A DNA stretch of 64,000 nucleotides from Marixanthomonas sp002364245 (GTDB lineage: Bacteria > Bacteroidota > Bacteroidia > Flavobacteriales > Flavobacteriaceae), in assembly GCA_963973455.1 (NCBI GenBank), contig CAXAZF010000001.1, positions 186,001-250,000 of the forward strand. The letters are read 5' to 3'. The notes under the pieces were generated by a model that made no database searches, was not told the DNA's origin, and saw only the letters and a program-made list of their open reading frames with translations. The position numbers and the translations under genes were made by a program. Below, in pieces: positions 37,227 to 45,948 of this stretch (positions within the stretch are counted from its first letter, which is position 1; each line of letters begins with the position of its first letter).

Positions 37227-37904
37227 ATGCGCATAGACATCCTCACAGTAGTCCCCGAATTATTACGAAGCCCTTTTGAAGCTTCTATACTACAACGTGC
37301 CATTGATAAGAAAATCGTCTCTGTGCACTTACATAACTTGCGCGACTACTCAAGCAATAACTATAAACAAATTGATGACTATCAATACGGTGGTGGAGCT
37401 GGAATGGTCATGATGATCGAACCTATTGACAAATGCATAACCCAACTTAAATCTGAAAGAGAGTATGACGAAATAATCTATATGACGCCCGATGGTACTA
37501 CTTTTAACCAAAATATTGCGAATGAATTGTCTTTAAAAGGAAACATCATCATTCTTTGCGGTCATTACAAAGGAGTGGACCAGCGGGTACGCGACCATTT
37601 TATTACACGGGAGATCTCGGTAGGTGATTTTGTGTTAAGTGGTGGCGAATTGGGTGCAGTTTTAGTGGCTGATGCCGTAATTAGGCTTATTCCCGGTGTA
37701 TTGGGGAATGAAACCTCAGCTTTAACCGATTCTTTTCAAGATAATTTACTTGCCCCTCCAGTTTACACACGTCCTGCAGAATACAAAGGTTGGAAAGTCC
37801 CTGATATTTTAACCAGTGGCAATACCCCTAAAATTGAACAATGGCGGGAAGATCAAGCTTTACAGCGTACCCAAAAATTACGTCCAGATCTTTTGGATGA
37901 ATAA
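37227..37904 (+). CDS. trmD: tRNA (guanine-37-N1)-methyltransferase
   Basis: 225 residues, the usual length. It methylates G37 next to the anticodon and prevents frameshifting. The trefoil-knot SAM site shows NIIILCGHYKGVDQRVRDH and ISVGDFVLSGGELGAVLVAD, then IRLIPGVLGNETS; the YGGGAGMVMMIEP loop is also present. In many bacteria trmD is beside rplS; here rplS is about 8 kb away, downstream of the two-component system and the accessory cluster, which suggests insertion of that block between them. Confidence 0.96.
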   Translation: MRIDILTVVPELLRSPFEASILQRAIDKKIVSVHLHNLRDYSSNNYKQIDDYQYGGGAGMVMMIEPIDKCITQLKSEREYDEIIYMTPDGTTFNQNIANELSLKGNIIILCGHYKGVDQRVRDHFITREISVGDFVLSGGELGAVLVADAVIRLIPGVLGNETSALTDSFQDNLLAPPVYTRPAEYKGWKVPDILTSGNTPKIEQWREDQALQRTQKLRPDLLDE

Positions 37905-38013
37905 TGGTAGTACGTTGTTTTTTATAGTATTCTGAAATTTAAGGGATTATACGTACGGTAGTTTTTAAAAAAGAAGCTATCTTTAACAGTAACTAACAAT
38001 CAATTATCATACA

Positions 38014-39900
38014 ATGAAACCTCTATTACTGTTCGCGGTATTAGCTTGCGTTTCGTGGAGCAGTCTCCCCCAGGATTCTTCCAAAACACAAGGGGATACA
38101 ATTAATCTAAGTGTTGGTAACGGAGATGTGCAAGTCCCCATTATCAGTGATTCTATTCTGGAATATGAAAGTTTCAGGAAAACGATATCAGTTTCAAAAA
38201 AGAATAATAACCTTGAGAAACTTGCACATACCTATGTCGATTTAGCCCAATGGCACGAAAAACATACGGTGCTAGATTCTTCCATAGCCTATCTTAAAAA
38301 AGCCATTGCACTATACAAAGAACAAAGGTTAAACAAAAAATTAGCCGAAACATATCTTTTACTAAAAGCTAATTATGGTAGCACCGCAGCATACGAGAGA
38401 GCGTCAAAGGCTGTTTATGATGCTCTGGCTATTTACGAAGAAATGCAAGATCAACAAGGTATTGCAAAATGTTATACTTCCATTGGTGATTTGTTTTATT
38501 ATTCAAACAGGTATTCAGAAGGTGCAGAATATTGCAAAAAAGCCATTGCAATACAAAAAGAATATGGTTACGAAAAAGACATAGCACTCTCCTACCGAAG
38601 ATTAGCAGAAAATCAATTATTTCTTTCCAGTTTAGAAGAAAGCCTGCAAAACATGAACAAAGCCATACAGACCTATAAAAAAGTTGGTGAAACTGGTGCC
38701 CCACTTTTAGCTTGTTACAATGGACGTGGAAACATCTATAAATATCTTGAAGAGTATGATAAAGCCATTGCAAATTACAACCTGTGCTATGATGGTGCTA
38801 AAAAAATGGGTTTAGAACAATACATGATGCCCCCGACAGCAAACATTGGCCATGTATATTTATTACAAGGAAATTATGCTGAAGCACTGCCTTATAATTT
38901 AAAGGCGATAGAAATTATGAAACGTACTGGAAACACCAAAAATCTTTGGGAAAACTATATGCACGTTTCAAATATATACCGAGAACTGGGTGATTATAAA
39001 AATGCCTTGGAATACCATGAATTGTACGAGAAAGGTCACTCAGATTATTTAACCTCAATTACATCCAGAGTTGAGAGCGAAGCTCATGTAAAATATGAAA
39101 CGGCTAAAAAAACTATCGAAATTGGACAGCAGAAAAATAAAATTGAACAGCAGAAAAAAATACAGACACTCTACATAAGCCTTGCCACCCTCCTTGCCAT
39201 TATTCTTTTCGGGATGTATTTCACAATAAAAAATATCCGAAAAAAACGAAAAGCTCTCTCACTTTTAAATGCTGAACTCGACACCAAAAACAAACAAAAC
39301 GAGCTCTTGCTTAAGGAAATACATCACCGTGTAAAAAACAATCTGGAAATGGTAAAAAGCCTTATCGCGTTACAATCGGCACAACTCACCGACAAAGCCA
39401 GCAAAGAAGCCATGCTCGCTAGCCAGAACCGCGTACAGAGTATGGGCATAATCCATCAAAAACTGTATCAAGGCACCAACCTCGGTGCTATTGAGATGAA
39501 GGACTATTTTATAAATTTAAGCGAAGGGGTTTTAGACACCTTCAATGCAGAAGACAAAGTGAAGATAGAATGTGCCATGGAAAAACTAAACCTTGATGTA
39601 GATACCGCAGTGCCCATTGGCTTAATTGTAAACGAACTTTTGACCAACGCGTTAAAATATGCATTCCCTAAAGGGTCCAAAGGAAAAATAAACATCACCT
39701 TAGAAGAAGAAAACAACGACTTGAAGTTAAAAGTATCTGACAATGGAATTGGTAAAACTGAAGGTACAGCCCCCAAGGGAACTGGATTTGGAACGCAGTT
39801 GATACAATTGCTCACACAACAGCTCAATGGAACCCTTTCTGAAGAACACAAAAAAGGAACCACCGTATTTTTTACTTTCAAAAACTATAAAGTTGCTTAA
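38014..39900 (+). CDS. TPR sensor histidine kinase (HisKA_2/HATPase)
   Basis: 628 residues. A signal-like N-terminus (MKPLLLFAVLACVSWSS) precedes about six TPR-like repeats (about 60-350), a coiled linker, one transmembrane helix (LYISLATLLAIILFGMYFTI, about 387-407) and a cytoplasmic kinase core: phospho-acceptor His in LKEIHHRVKNNLEMVKSLIA, N box LIVNELLTNALKYAF and G box GTGFGTQLIQL. TPRs outside the membrane suggest sensing of a protein or envelope state. The stop and the response regulator start share one base (TAATG), so the two are coupled partners. Confidence 0.93.
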   Translation: MKPLLLFAVLACVSWSSLPQDSSKTQGDTINLSVGNGDVQVPIISDSILEYESFRKTISVSKKNNNLEKLAHTYVDLAQWHEKHTVLDSSIAYLKKAIALYKEQRLNKKLAETYLLLKANYGSTAAYERASKAVYDALAIYEEMQDQQGIAKCYTSIGDLFYYSNRYSEGAEYCKKAIAIQKEYGYEKDIALSYRRLAENQLFLSSLEESLQNMNKAIQTYKKVGETGAPLLACYNGRGNIYKYLEEYDKAIANYNLCYDGAKKMGLEQYMMPPTANIGHVYLLQGNYAEALPYNLKAIEIMKRTGNTKNLWENYMHVSNIYRELGDYKNALEYHELYEKGHSDYLTSITSRVESEAHVKYETAKKTIEIGQQKNKIEQQKKIQTLYISLATLLAIILFGMYFTIKNIRKKRKALSLLNAELDTKNKQNELLLKEIHHRVKNNLEMVKSLIALQSAQLTDKASKEAMLASQNRVQSMGIIHQKLYQGTNLGAIEMKDYFINLSEGVLDTFNAEDKVKIECAMEKLNLDVDTAVPIGLIVNELLTNALKYAFPKGSKGKINITLEEENNDLKLKVSDNGIGKTEGTAPKGTGFGTQLIQLLTQQLNGTLSEEHKKGTTVFFTFKNYKVA

Positions 39901-40649
39901 TGGCTCAACCTGTAAAAATATTAATCGTTGAAGATGAAATGGTCATCGCCGCAAATATCTCACTACAATTGAGCGATTTGGGGTATGAAGTAACAGGTAT
40001 TTTACCTAGAGGGGAAGAAGCACTCATACAGATTCAAGAAGAAATACCTGATATTGTTTTAATGGACATTCAGTTAAAAGGTGAGCTGGACGGAATAGAG
40101 ACCGCACATCTTATGCAAGTTGAACACAATATTCCCGTAATTTATCTCACTGCCAATGCTGACGACGCACATTTTAACCGTGCTAAAGAAACCCATCCGT
40201 ATGGATTTATTTCGAAGCCTTTTAAAAAATTAGATCTGCAACGTGCCATAGAGTTGACCGTTGAAAGGATAAACCATAAAAAAGCTTCTGAAAATGGAGT
40301 GAGTTTAGAAAAAAAACAGCACGACCCCTTTATCTTGAGCGACCGTATTTTTGTTCGACACCAAGAACGAATGGTAAAAATAGACACCAAGGATATATAC
40401 TATATCGAAGCAGACCGTAACTATTGCCGTATTTTTTCAAAATCCCGAGAATATCTTTTAGTCATGCCATTAAAAGACGTTGATGAAAAATTGCCTGCAA
40501 AACATTTTTTACGCATTCATAGGTCCTACATCATCAACCTTACCTGCGTTGATGAAATTGCCGGAACCCATGTGGTCATTTCAAAAAAAGCCATCCCGAT
40601 GAGCAAGGCCATGCGAACCGAACTATTAAAGCGGTTGCAAACTCTATAA
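39900..40649 (+). CDS. LytTR-family response regulator
   Basis: 249 residues. The receiver domain (about 1-125) has the acidic pair in VEDEMVI, phospho-acceptor Asp in DIVLMDIQLKGELDG and the switch Lys in GFISKPFKK. The C-terminal LytTR DNA-binding domain (about 145-249) has IYYIEADRNYCRIFS and FLRIHRSYIINL. It is transcribed with the kinase (1-bp overlap). The next gene cluster starts 284 nt downstream and is a plausible but unproven target. Confidence 0.95.
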   Translation: MAQPVKILIVEDEMVIAANISLQLSDLGYEVTGILPRGEEALIQIQEEIPDIVLMDIQLKGELDGIETAHLMQVEHNIPVIYLTANADDAHFNRAKETHPYGFISKPFKKLDLQRAIELTVERINHKKASENGVSLEKKQHDPFILSDRIFVRHQERMVKIDTKDIYYIEADRNYCRIFSKSREYLLVMPLKDVDEKLPAKHFLRIHRSYIINLTCVDEIAGTHVVISKKAIPMSKAMRTELLKRLQTL

Positions 40650-40882
40650 ATAGGTTATTCTTTATTCAAAAAGAAAAAAACTAATAGCCAACACAAAAAT
40701 TAGACAGTATTACTTATTTCAAAAAACGTACTTTCAAACCTCCTATTTATATTTTTATTTCCTCCTTTTAATTTTCAATTTTCTTTACTTCATATTTTAA
40801 AATAGCTTCGGCAAGTAAAAGTTTCCTTTCGGACAGAAAAGCAACCTGTTCGTCCTAACCTATTTGTTTTCAGTGAGTTTAT

Positions 40883-40903
40883 ATCGTTACTTCGGGAAAC
40901 GAT
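40883..40903 (+). promoter_or_regulatory. Inverted repeat before the accessory cluster
   Basis: ATCGTT (40883-40888) and AACGAT (40898-40903) flank 9 nt, about 30 nt before the first start of the cluster. It could be an operator or a leader hairpin; no T run follows. Its link to the neighbouring LytTR regulator is inference. Confidence 0.3.
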
Positions 40904-40933
40904 TCAGTTAAAACCACCTAAAACAACCAAAAC

Positions 40934-41488
40934 ATGAAAAACATATTCCTTTTAGGACTTGCAATAGTCCTTATCACAAGCTGCGAAAGTAATGTAAAAC
41001 AACGCTACACCCAGCAGTCACCCGAAATTGAAACCTATAAACAGATGATTTCAGATTATGAAAACCAAAACTGGGAAGCAATGGCCAGCCATTATGCCGA
41101 TACGGCAAAAATAATGAACAATGTTACCGAAAAAAACGCAAAAACCATTGCCGAAGAGGTGAAAACGGGCAAAGAGGACGCTTCTTTTTTTTCCAGTTGG
41201 AGTTATGTGGACGGAGAATCTGAATACGAAATGGTAACAACAGACAAAGGTGAAACGTGGGTGAACTTTTGGGGGCTTTGGGAAGGTACCCTAAAGTCAA
41301 ATAACAAAGTCTATTCTATTCCCGTACACATAACCGCCCGTTTTGTAGATGGTAAAATTGTAAGGGAACTGGGTTACTGGGATATTTCTAAAATCGTAGC
41401 TGATAGTATGCAATTAAAAGAGAAAGCTGATCAAGAAATCATGAAAGATTCAACAATGGATGCAAAAACCAGTATGAAAGAAGAATAA
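40934..41488 (+). CDS. NTF2/SnoaL-like lipoprotein
   Basis: 184 residues. A lipoprotein signal (MKNIFLLGLAIVLITSCES, lipobox ITSC) precedes a cone-shaped NTF2-like domain: YKQMISDYENQNWEAMASHY, DTAKIMNN, WVNFWGLWEGTLK and IPVHITARFVDGKIVRELGYWD. Such folds bind small hydrophobic ligands or act as isomerases; the ligand is unknown. The tail (about 155-184) is charged and low complexity. It is the first gene of a seven-gene set with short gaps (17 nt to the next). Confidence 0.72.
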   Translation: MKNIFLLGLAIVLITSCESNVKQRYTQQSPEIETYKQMISDYENQNWEAMASHYADTAKIMNNVTEKNAKTIAEEVKTGKEDASFFSSWSYVDGESEYEMVTTDKGETWVNFWGLWEGTLKSNNKVYSIPVHITARFVDGKIVRELGYWDISKIVADSMQLKEKADQEIMKDSTMDAKTSMKEE

Positions 41489-41505
41489 ATTTAATCTCAA
41501 AACTA

Positions 41506-42450
41506 ATGAAAACAGTAGGAATCATAGGTGGATCGGGCTTTATAGGAAGCCACATTACCAAGAAATTTTTGGAAAAAGGTTTCAACGTAAAAGTATCGGT
41601 AACCGATATAAAAAAGAGCGAAAAGTACGAACATTTGTTCAACCTAGGAAATTCGGACAGCCTCAACATAACTCCATTAAGGGTTGAAAATCTAGAGGCC
41701 TTAAAAGATTTTATTAGCGATTGCGAAATTATCATTCATGGAGGCACCCCTTTTCAATTAGATGTGAAAGACCCTCAAACCGAGCTTTTTGATCCTACCA
41801 TAAAAGGGACTGAAAACTTTCTCGAAGCCATAAGTGAAACACCAGGAATTGAAAAAGTGATTTTTATCGCTTCGGTAGCTGGATGGAACACGAACTTTCC
41901 TATGCCAGCTGGCACAAAAGGTTTTAACGAACCTTTTGATGAAACAGAAGAACGGTTTACAAATCCAGAAAGTCACCCATATGCACAGGCTAAATTTATA
42001 GCCAACCAAACTGTGGAAAAGTTTATAAATGAGCATCCCTCTTTGCATTTTGAAATCACATCGGTTTCTCCCGTTGCAGTTATGGGGAATTCGTTGAGCA
42101 ACCGGAAAGATTCCACCTCAACAGGTTTACAGTTTTTAATAAAGAATAAACTCGCACCTGACGATTTTATAAAAGCGCTTTACGATAACGATGTACCTTT
42201 TGCGATTGTTGATGTTGAGGATGTAGCAAACGCAATTTTTAAAGCAGCCACTACAAAAGGGCTACACGGTAAAGATTATTTATTAAGCAGCGAAACATAT
42301 AAAGTATCAGATATGCACGCCATGCTAAACCAAAAGCAGCCAAAAAACAAACCTAACATTGTTTATAAAAACAACCTGGCAATGACCGATTTGGGAGTTC
42401 GGTTTAGACCAGTACAAGAAACATTAAATGGTTATTCCGAACAACTATAG
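41506..42450 (+). CDS. NAD-dependent epimerase/dehydratase (extended SDR)
   Basis: 314 residues, cytosolic. The NAD(P) site is VGIIGGSGFIGSHITKKFLEKGF, the catalytic Tyr-x3-Lys is in HPYAQAKFIANQ (near residue 165), and ITSVSPVAVMGN follows. Sequence character is closest to dihydroflavonol-4-reductase-like SDRs, which reduce ketones on small molecules. It is the only recognisable enzyme in this cluster of mostly exported proteins, so it may make or modify the ligand they handle; that is inference. Confidence 0.88.
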   Translation: MKTVGIIGGSGFIGSHITKKFLEKGFNVKVSVTDIKKSEKYEHLFNLGNSDSLNITPLRVENLEALKDFISDCEIIIHGGTPFQLDVKDPQTELFDPTIKGTENFLEAISETPGIEKVIFIASVAGWNTNFPMPAGTKGFNEPFDETEERFTNPESHPYAQAKFIANQTVEKFINEHPSLHFEITSVSPVAVMGNSLSNRKDSTSTGLQFLIKNKLAPDDFIKALYDNDVPFAIVDVEDVANAIFKAATTKGLHGKDYLLSSETYKVSDMHAMLNQKQPKNKPNIVYKNNLAMTDLGVRFRPVQETLNGYSEQL

Positions 42451-42513
42451 AAGATAAAATCAAATAAATCAATTTTAACCAGCCAGCTACATGTTGGCAC
42501 AACACTAAACATT

Positions 42514-43338
42514 ATGAATTTTTCAACAAAAAATCACGAGCACCAAAACAAAAATATTTGGAGTGTGAGTAAGAAAGCAACTTTTTTAATGCTTTTGTTG
42601 CCACTGTTGGCAATATCGCAAAACAGCACCGAATACGGCGTATTCGAAAATGCATTGTTAACGCCAAACCCAACTCAAATAACACAATTTGAAAAAGGAA
42701 TTACGGCGCACAATAAAAAATATCACGGTGATGGTGCCTACGGCGTTCGAGTGTATTGGATAGCCAATGGCCCCAATACCGGTAGCTATGTATGGGTTAT
42801 GGGACCCTTTCCTTGGAGCTCAATGGACAACAGACCTACTCAAAAGGATGGTCACGACACCGATTGGAACACCAACGTAGCCCCATATATGATGCCCGGT
42901 AGCGGTGTCCAAACTTACTGGCGTGGACAAACTGAACTCTCTAGATTTCCAAAGGATTTTACCATTAAAAATATGGCAGTGGATACTTGGGATATAAAAA
43001 GGGGTAAATACGAAGATGCAATGAAACTAGTAAAAAAAGTACACGCTGTCTATGCCGAAAAATCACCTGATGAGACATATGGTATTTATACCAATGAATT
43101 TGCAAGTACCAAAGAAGGAAAGGACTTAGCTGTTATTTCATTTTTTGAAAAATCAGCTTGGTTGGGCGAAGATCATAGCATTGCAAAAAAATATGACGAA
43201 ATGAACGGAACCGGGAGCTGGAAACAATTTTTAAATGATTGGATGGATATTACCAACGGTGGCGGAACCGAAATTTGGGTTTACCGCGAAGACCTCAGTG
43301 GCATTAGTGGTGATGTAAAAGTTTCCGAAAGGCAGTAA
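42514..43338 (+). CDS. Exported protein of unknown function, possible repeated alpha-beta fold
   Basis: 274 residues. A signal or anchor (ATFLMLLLPLLAISQN) follows a polar 24-residue N-terminus. The two halves look alike in outline: EKGITAHNKKY...YGVRVYWIANGPNTGSY and MKLVKKVHAVYAEKSPDETYGI...DLAVISFFEKS, each a helix followed by strands, as in dimeric alpha-beta barrel (ABM/Dabb-like) domains. Trp and Gly are frequent (VWVMGPFPWSSMD). I do not recognise the family. Gaps of 63 and 93 nt separate it from neighbours on the same strand. Confidence 0.62.
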   Translation: MNFSTKNHEHQNKNIWSVSKKATFLMLLLPLLAISQNSTEYGVFENALLTPNPTQITQFEKGITAHNKKYHGDGAYGVRVYWIANGPNTGSYVWVMGPFPWSSMDNRPTQKDGHDTDWNTNVAPYMMPGSGVQTYWRGQTELSRFPKDFTIKNMAVDTWDIKRGKYEDAMKLVKKVHAVYAEKSPDETYGIYTNEFASTKEGKDLAVISFFEKSAWLGEDHSIAKKYDEMNGTGSWKQFLNDWMDITNGGGTEIWVYREDLSGISGDVKVSERQ

Positions 43339-43431
43339 CACCAATAGGTTAAGTGTATGGTTCTGCAATAGGATGCCATACACTTTTCTATATAATATTT
43401 TAAAACGTTCCTTAATAAAAAAAATAAAGTG

Positions 43432-43767
43432 ATGAAACCTGAACAGACCCAGTTGAGCAAAACAGAGCTAAAAGCATATATACTAATGTTATGTGCAAAA
43501 GCAGATCAAGTGGAAGCAGAAGAAGAGCTTACTTTAATTAAATCAAAAACTTCTGCCGAAACATTCAATAAAATGTACAAGGAATTTTGCAAAGACGATG
43601 AAGATGAAAGCCTTGAAAAAATACAAGATGCCATTGCATACCTTGACTACTCTAACCAAGAATTAGCAACCCTAAAAATGGAAATACAACAAGTGTTTTC
43701 AACGGATAAAAATGTGAATATGAAAGAGCGAAATCTAGGTTGGATTTTGGACAACATCCTCTATTGA
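43432..43767 (+). CDS. Small helical protein, possibly TerB-like
   Basis: 111 residues from the ATG at 43432; a GTG at 43429 adds one residue. No signal, so it is cytosolic in a cluster of mostly exported proteins. All-helical pattern with LKAYILMLCAKADQVEAEEELTLI and LDYSNQELATLKMEIQQVFSTD followed by MKERN, resembling the TerB/DjlA N-terminal helical fold (calcium/tellurite-related), in which an acidic patch sits in the first helices. The family call is tentative. It starts 93 nt after the preceding gene and 19 nt before the cupin gene. Confidence 0.55.
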   Translation: MKPEQTQLSKTELKAYILMLCAKADQVEAEEELTLIKSKTSAETFNKMYKEFCKDDEDESLEKIQDAIAYLDYSNQELATLKMEIQQVFSTDKNVNMKERNLGWILDNILY

Positions 43768-43786
43768 AAATTAAATAACAAAAACC

Positions 43787-44302
43787 ATGAAAACAAAAAC
43801 ACATCTTTTTCTTTTCTTTTTTTTCTTCGGAATTGTTTCAGCAATCGCCCAAAACCCTGATCCGCATGGAACTGAGGAGTCTGCCATTACCGGAATAACT
43901 TCCTTGCCATTAGATCAAGAAAAATTAGATTCCAACAACATCGTTTATAAAACAGGAAATCCAGCCGATTGGCCTGCTGAACTAGATGCCATTGTTTCCG
44001 CTCCTAACAATCATAAAATAGTATTGGAAAATGACAAAGTTAGAGTTTTGGAAGTCACCTTAACTCCAGGTGAAATTGAACCCTTGCACCACCATCGCTG
44101 GCCAAGTGTACTCTATATTCAAGAAGCTGGTGATTTTACCGATGCTGATGCTAATGGCAACATCATTTTTGATTCGCGAAAACTAGCAGAACCCTTAACA
44201 TTTCCATTAACGATGTATAAAGAGCCTGAAGCACCTCATTCGGTTGTAAACTTAAGCGATACCAAATCTATAAAACTCATTCGTATCGAAATGAAACAAT
44301 AA
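43787..44302 (+). CDS. Exported cupin-domain protein
   Basis: 171 residues. A signal peptide (MKTKTHLFLFFFFFGIVSAIAQ) precedes a short linker and a single cupin (about 85-171). Cupin motif 1 is LTPGEIEPLHHHRWPSVLYI with three consecutive His, a probable metal site; motif 2 is PEAPHSVVNLSDTKSI, with a His near residue 151. KVRVLEVTL is the typical entry strand. Cupins bind or oxidise small molecules. Gaps to the neighbours are 19 and 29 nt. Confidence 0.8.
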   Translation: MKTKTHLFLFFFFFGIVSAIAQNPDPHGTEESAITGITSLPLDQEKLDSNNIVYKTGNPADWPAELDAIVSAPNNHKIVLENDKVRVLEVTLTPGEIEPLHHHRWPSVLYIQEAGDFTDADANGNIIFDSRKLAEPLTFPLTMYKEPEAPHSVVNLSDTKSIKLIRIEMKQ

Positions 44303-44331
44303 AAATCATTAACCAATTAATCAGTTTAAAA

Positions 44332-44856
44332 ATGAAAGCAGCAAAATTTTTAATAGCAATGATAATCACATTGGCTATAATAAGCTCTATATCAAGTTGC
44401 AACGAAAAAACCAAAGCAGAAACAACAGTAGAAAAAACTGAACTAGCTAAAACTACTGATGAAAATGAAACCCCAGATTATTTTCTATTGCGGCCGGAAA
44501 TTGAGAAAGCCTATGGTTATTCTCACGCTGTAAAAATTGGCAACGAAATAAAAATATCTGGCGCAGTGAGTATGGATGATGAAGGCAATCCAACTGCGGT
44601 GGACGATTTTGAACAGCAAATGAAAAATTGCTATGCCGATTTGGAGAAAATCCTAGCCCATTACGGCTGCACTTTTGACGATGTAGTAGTAGAAAATATA
44701 TTTACTACCAACATGCCTAAGTTTTTGGAGGTTGCAGCCTATAGAGCTGAAATTTATAAAAACCACTTTCCTACAGGTTCATGGTTAGGTGTAAAAGAAT
44801 TGGCAGTGCCTGAATTTTTAATTGAAATAGAACTAGAAGTACATAAAACAAAGTAA
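44332..44856 (+). CDS. RidA/YjgF-family lipoprotein lacking the usual catalytic Arg
   Basis: 174 residues. The N-terminus is a lipoprotein signal (LIAMIITLAIISSISSCNEK, lipobox ISSC), so the protein is exported, unlike classical cytosolic RidA. The Rid domain (about 50-174) has YGYSHAVKIGNEIKISGAV, DFEQQMKNCYADLEKILAHY, VENIFTTNM and FPTGSWLGVKELAVPEF followed by LIEIELEVH. In RidA the segment PARSAVEVA carries the Arg that holds the imino acid; here the aligned residue is Gly, so 2-imino acid deaminase activity is doubtful. The C-terminal Glu is kept. It probably binds another small ligand. Confidence 0.82.
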   Translation: MKAAKFLIAMIITLAIISSISSCNEKTKAETTVEKTELAKTTDENETPDYFLLRPEIEKAYGYSHAVKIGNEIKISGAVSMDDEGNPTAVDDFEQQMKNCYADLEKILAHYGCTFDDVVVENIFTTNMPKFLEVAAYRAEIYKNHFPTGSWLGVKELAVPEFLIEIELEVHKTK

Positions 44857-44882
44857 AAAATTAACCATTAAATAATAGCATT

Positions 44883-45722
44883 ATGAAACATTTTAAAACC
44901 TCGTTAGTAATCTTACTCATTTTGAGTATTACATCCCTAACATTCCGTGCAACTGCCCAGGATAAAGTAGTAGAAAGCATGCATCAATTGTACACAACTA
45001 TGATCAATACGGGGAATCCTGCCAATCTAGATGCACTATATGCACAAGATGCTACCATTAGAAATTCTGACGGAAGCATGGTCATGGGTCTAGAAAATAT
45101 AAAAGGACAATACAAAAACACATTTTCATCTGGAAAATTCAACATCGTTTTAAAAACCAACGAAGTAACGACGTTAGGTAAAGATCACATGTTTGTCAGC
45201 GGTTCTTTTGTCTACAATAAAATAGACGAACCCAAAATGGGTTTGGTAGGTGAGTTTGTGAACACCCTAAAGAATGAAAAAGGAACCTGGAAAATTCAAA
45301 AAAGCTATCGCTACCTCACAAATAAAAATAATACTGCTGTTGTGAATGGATTATACAAAGCTTTTGCTGAAGGGGATATTCCTGGAGCTTTAGGGGCAAT
45401 GGACGCAAAGATTGTATGGAATGAAGCCGAAGGCAACGCCTTGGCTGCTGGCAATCCCTACATTGGTCCAGATGCGGTCTTACAAGGTGTTTTCTCAAAG
45501 CTTCCTGTAGATTTTGCCGGTTTTAAACTCACCAATGTAAAATTACATGAAATGAGCAACAATCAAGTGTTAGCGACGCTTCGGTATAACGCAACCTCAA
45601 AACACAACGGTAAGAAATTAGATGCGCAAGCAGCACATTTATGGACTGTTAAGGATGGAAAAATAATAGCATTTCAACAGTATGTAGATACCAAACAGTT
45701 GGATGAAATGCTAAAGAGATAG
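44883..45722 (+). CDS. Exported protein with two NTF2/SnoaL-like domains
   Basis: 279 residues. A signal peptide (FKTSLVILLILSITSLTFRA) precedes a DUF4440-like NTF2 domain (about 28-145, MHQLYTTMINTGNPANLDALYAQDA, FVSGSFVYNK) and a SnoaL-like domain (about 150-279, VNGLYKAFAEGDIPGALGAMD, HLWTVKDGKIIAFQQYVDTKQ). Such domains are small-molecule pockets; no catalytic residues can be assigned. It is the last gene of the set and is followed at once by a terminator. Confidence 0.78.
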   Translation: MKHFKTSLVILLILSITSLTFRATAQDKVVESMHQLYTTMINTGNPANLDALYAQDATIRNSDGSMVMGLENIKGQYKNTFSSGKFNIVLKTNEVTTLGKDHMFVSGSFVYNKIDEPKMGLVGEFVNTLKNEKGTWKIQKSYRYLTNKNNTAVVNGLYKAFAEGDIPGALGAMDAKIVWNEAEGNALAAGNPYIGPDAVLQGVFSKLPVDFAGFKLTNVKLHEMSNNQVLATLRYNATSKHNGKKLDAQAAHLWTVKDGKIIAFQQYVDTKQLDEMLKR

Positions 45723-45729
45723 TGTGATT

Positions 45730-45769
45730 ACTCCCAAAGCTAACTTTTCAACTTTGGGAGTTGCTTTTT
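45730..45769 (+). terminator. Terminator of the accessory cluster
   Basis: ACTCCCAAAG (45730-45739) pairs with CTTTGGGAGT (45752-45761) around 12 nt, then TGCTTTTTG. It starts 7 nt past the last stop of the cluster. Confidence 0.82.
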
Positions 45770-45845
45770 GAGTTTTATAAATTGTGATGAATTTCTTCCA
45801 AAAAACACTACAAGTAGCTGACTAGTAAGAAAAACAATAAAAGTA

Positions 45846-45876
45846 TTGCCCCATAAAGTATTTTAGTTATTTTTGC
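45846..45876 (+). promoter_or_regulatory. Promoter of rplS
   Basis: TTG (45846-45848), 19 nt, then TATTTTTGC (45868-45876) is a full Bacteroidota promoter. The leader would be about 65 nt. Confidence 0.65.
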
Positions 45877-45948
45877 ACCCACTTTGATCCAACCTCTGGC
45901 GAAAACCGTGAATGTTGTTTTAAACAAGAACCATAGATAAATAAAACA

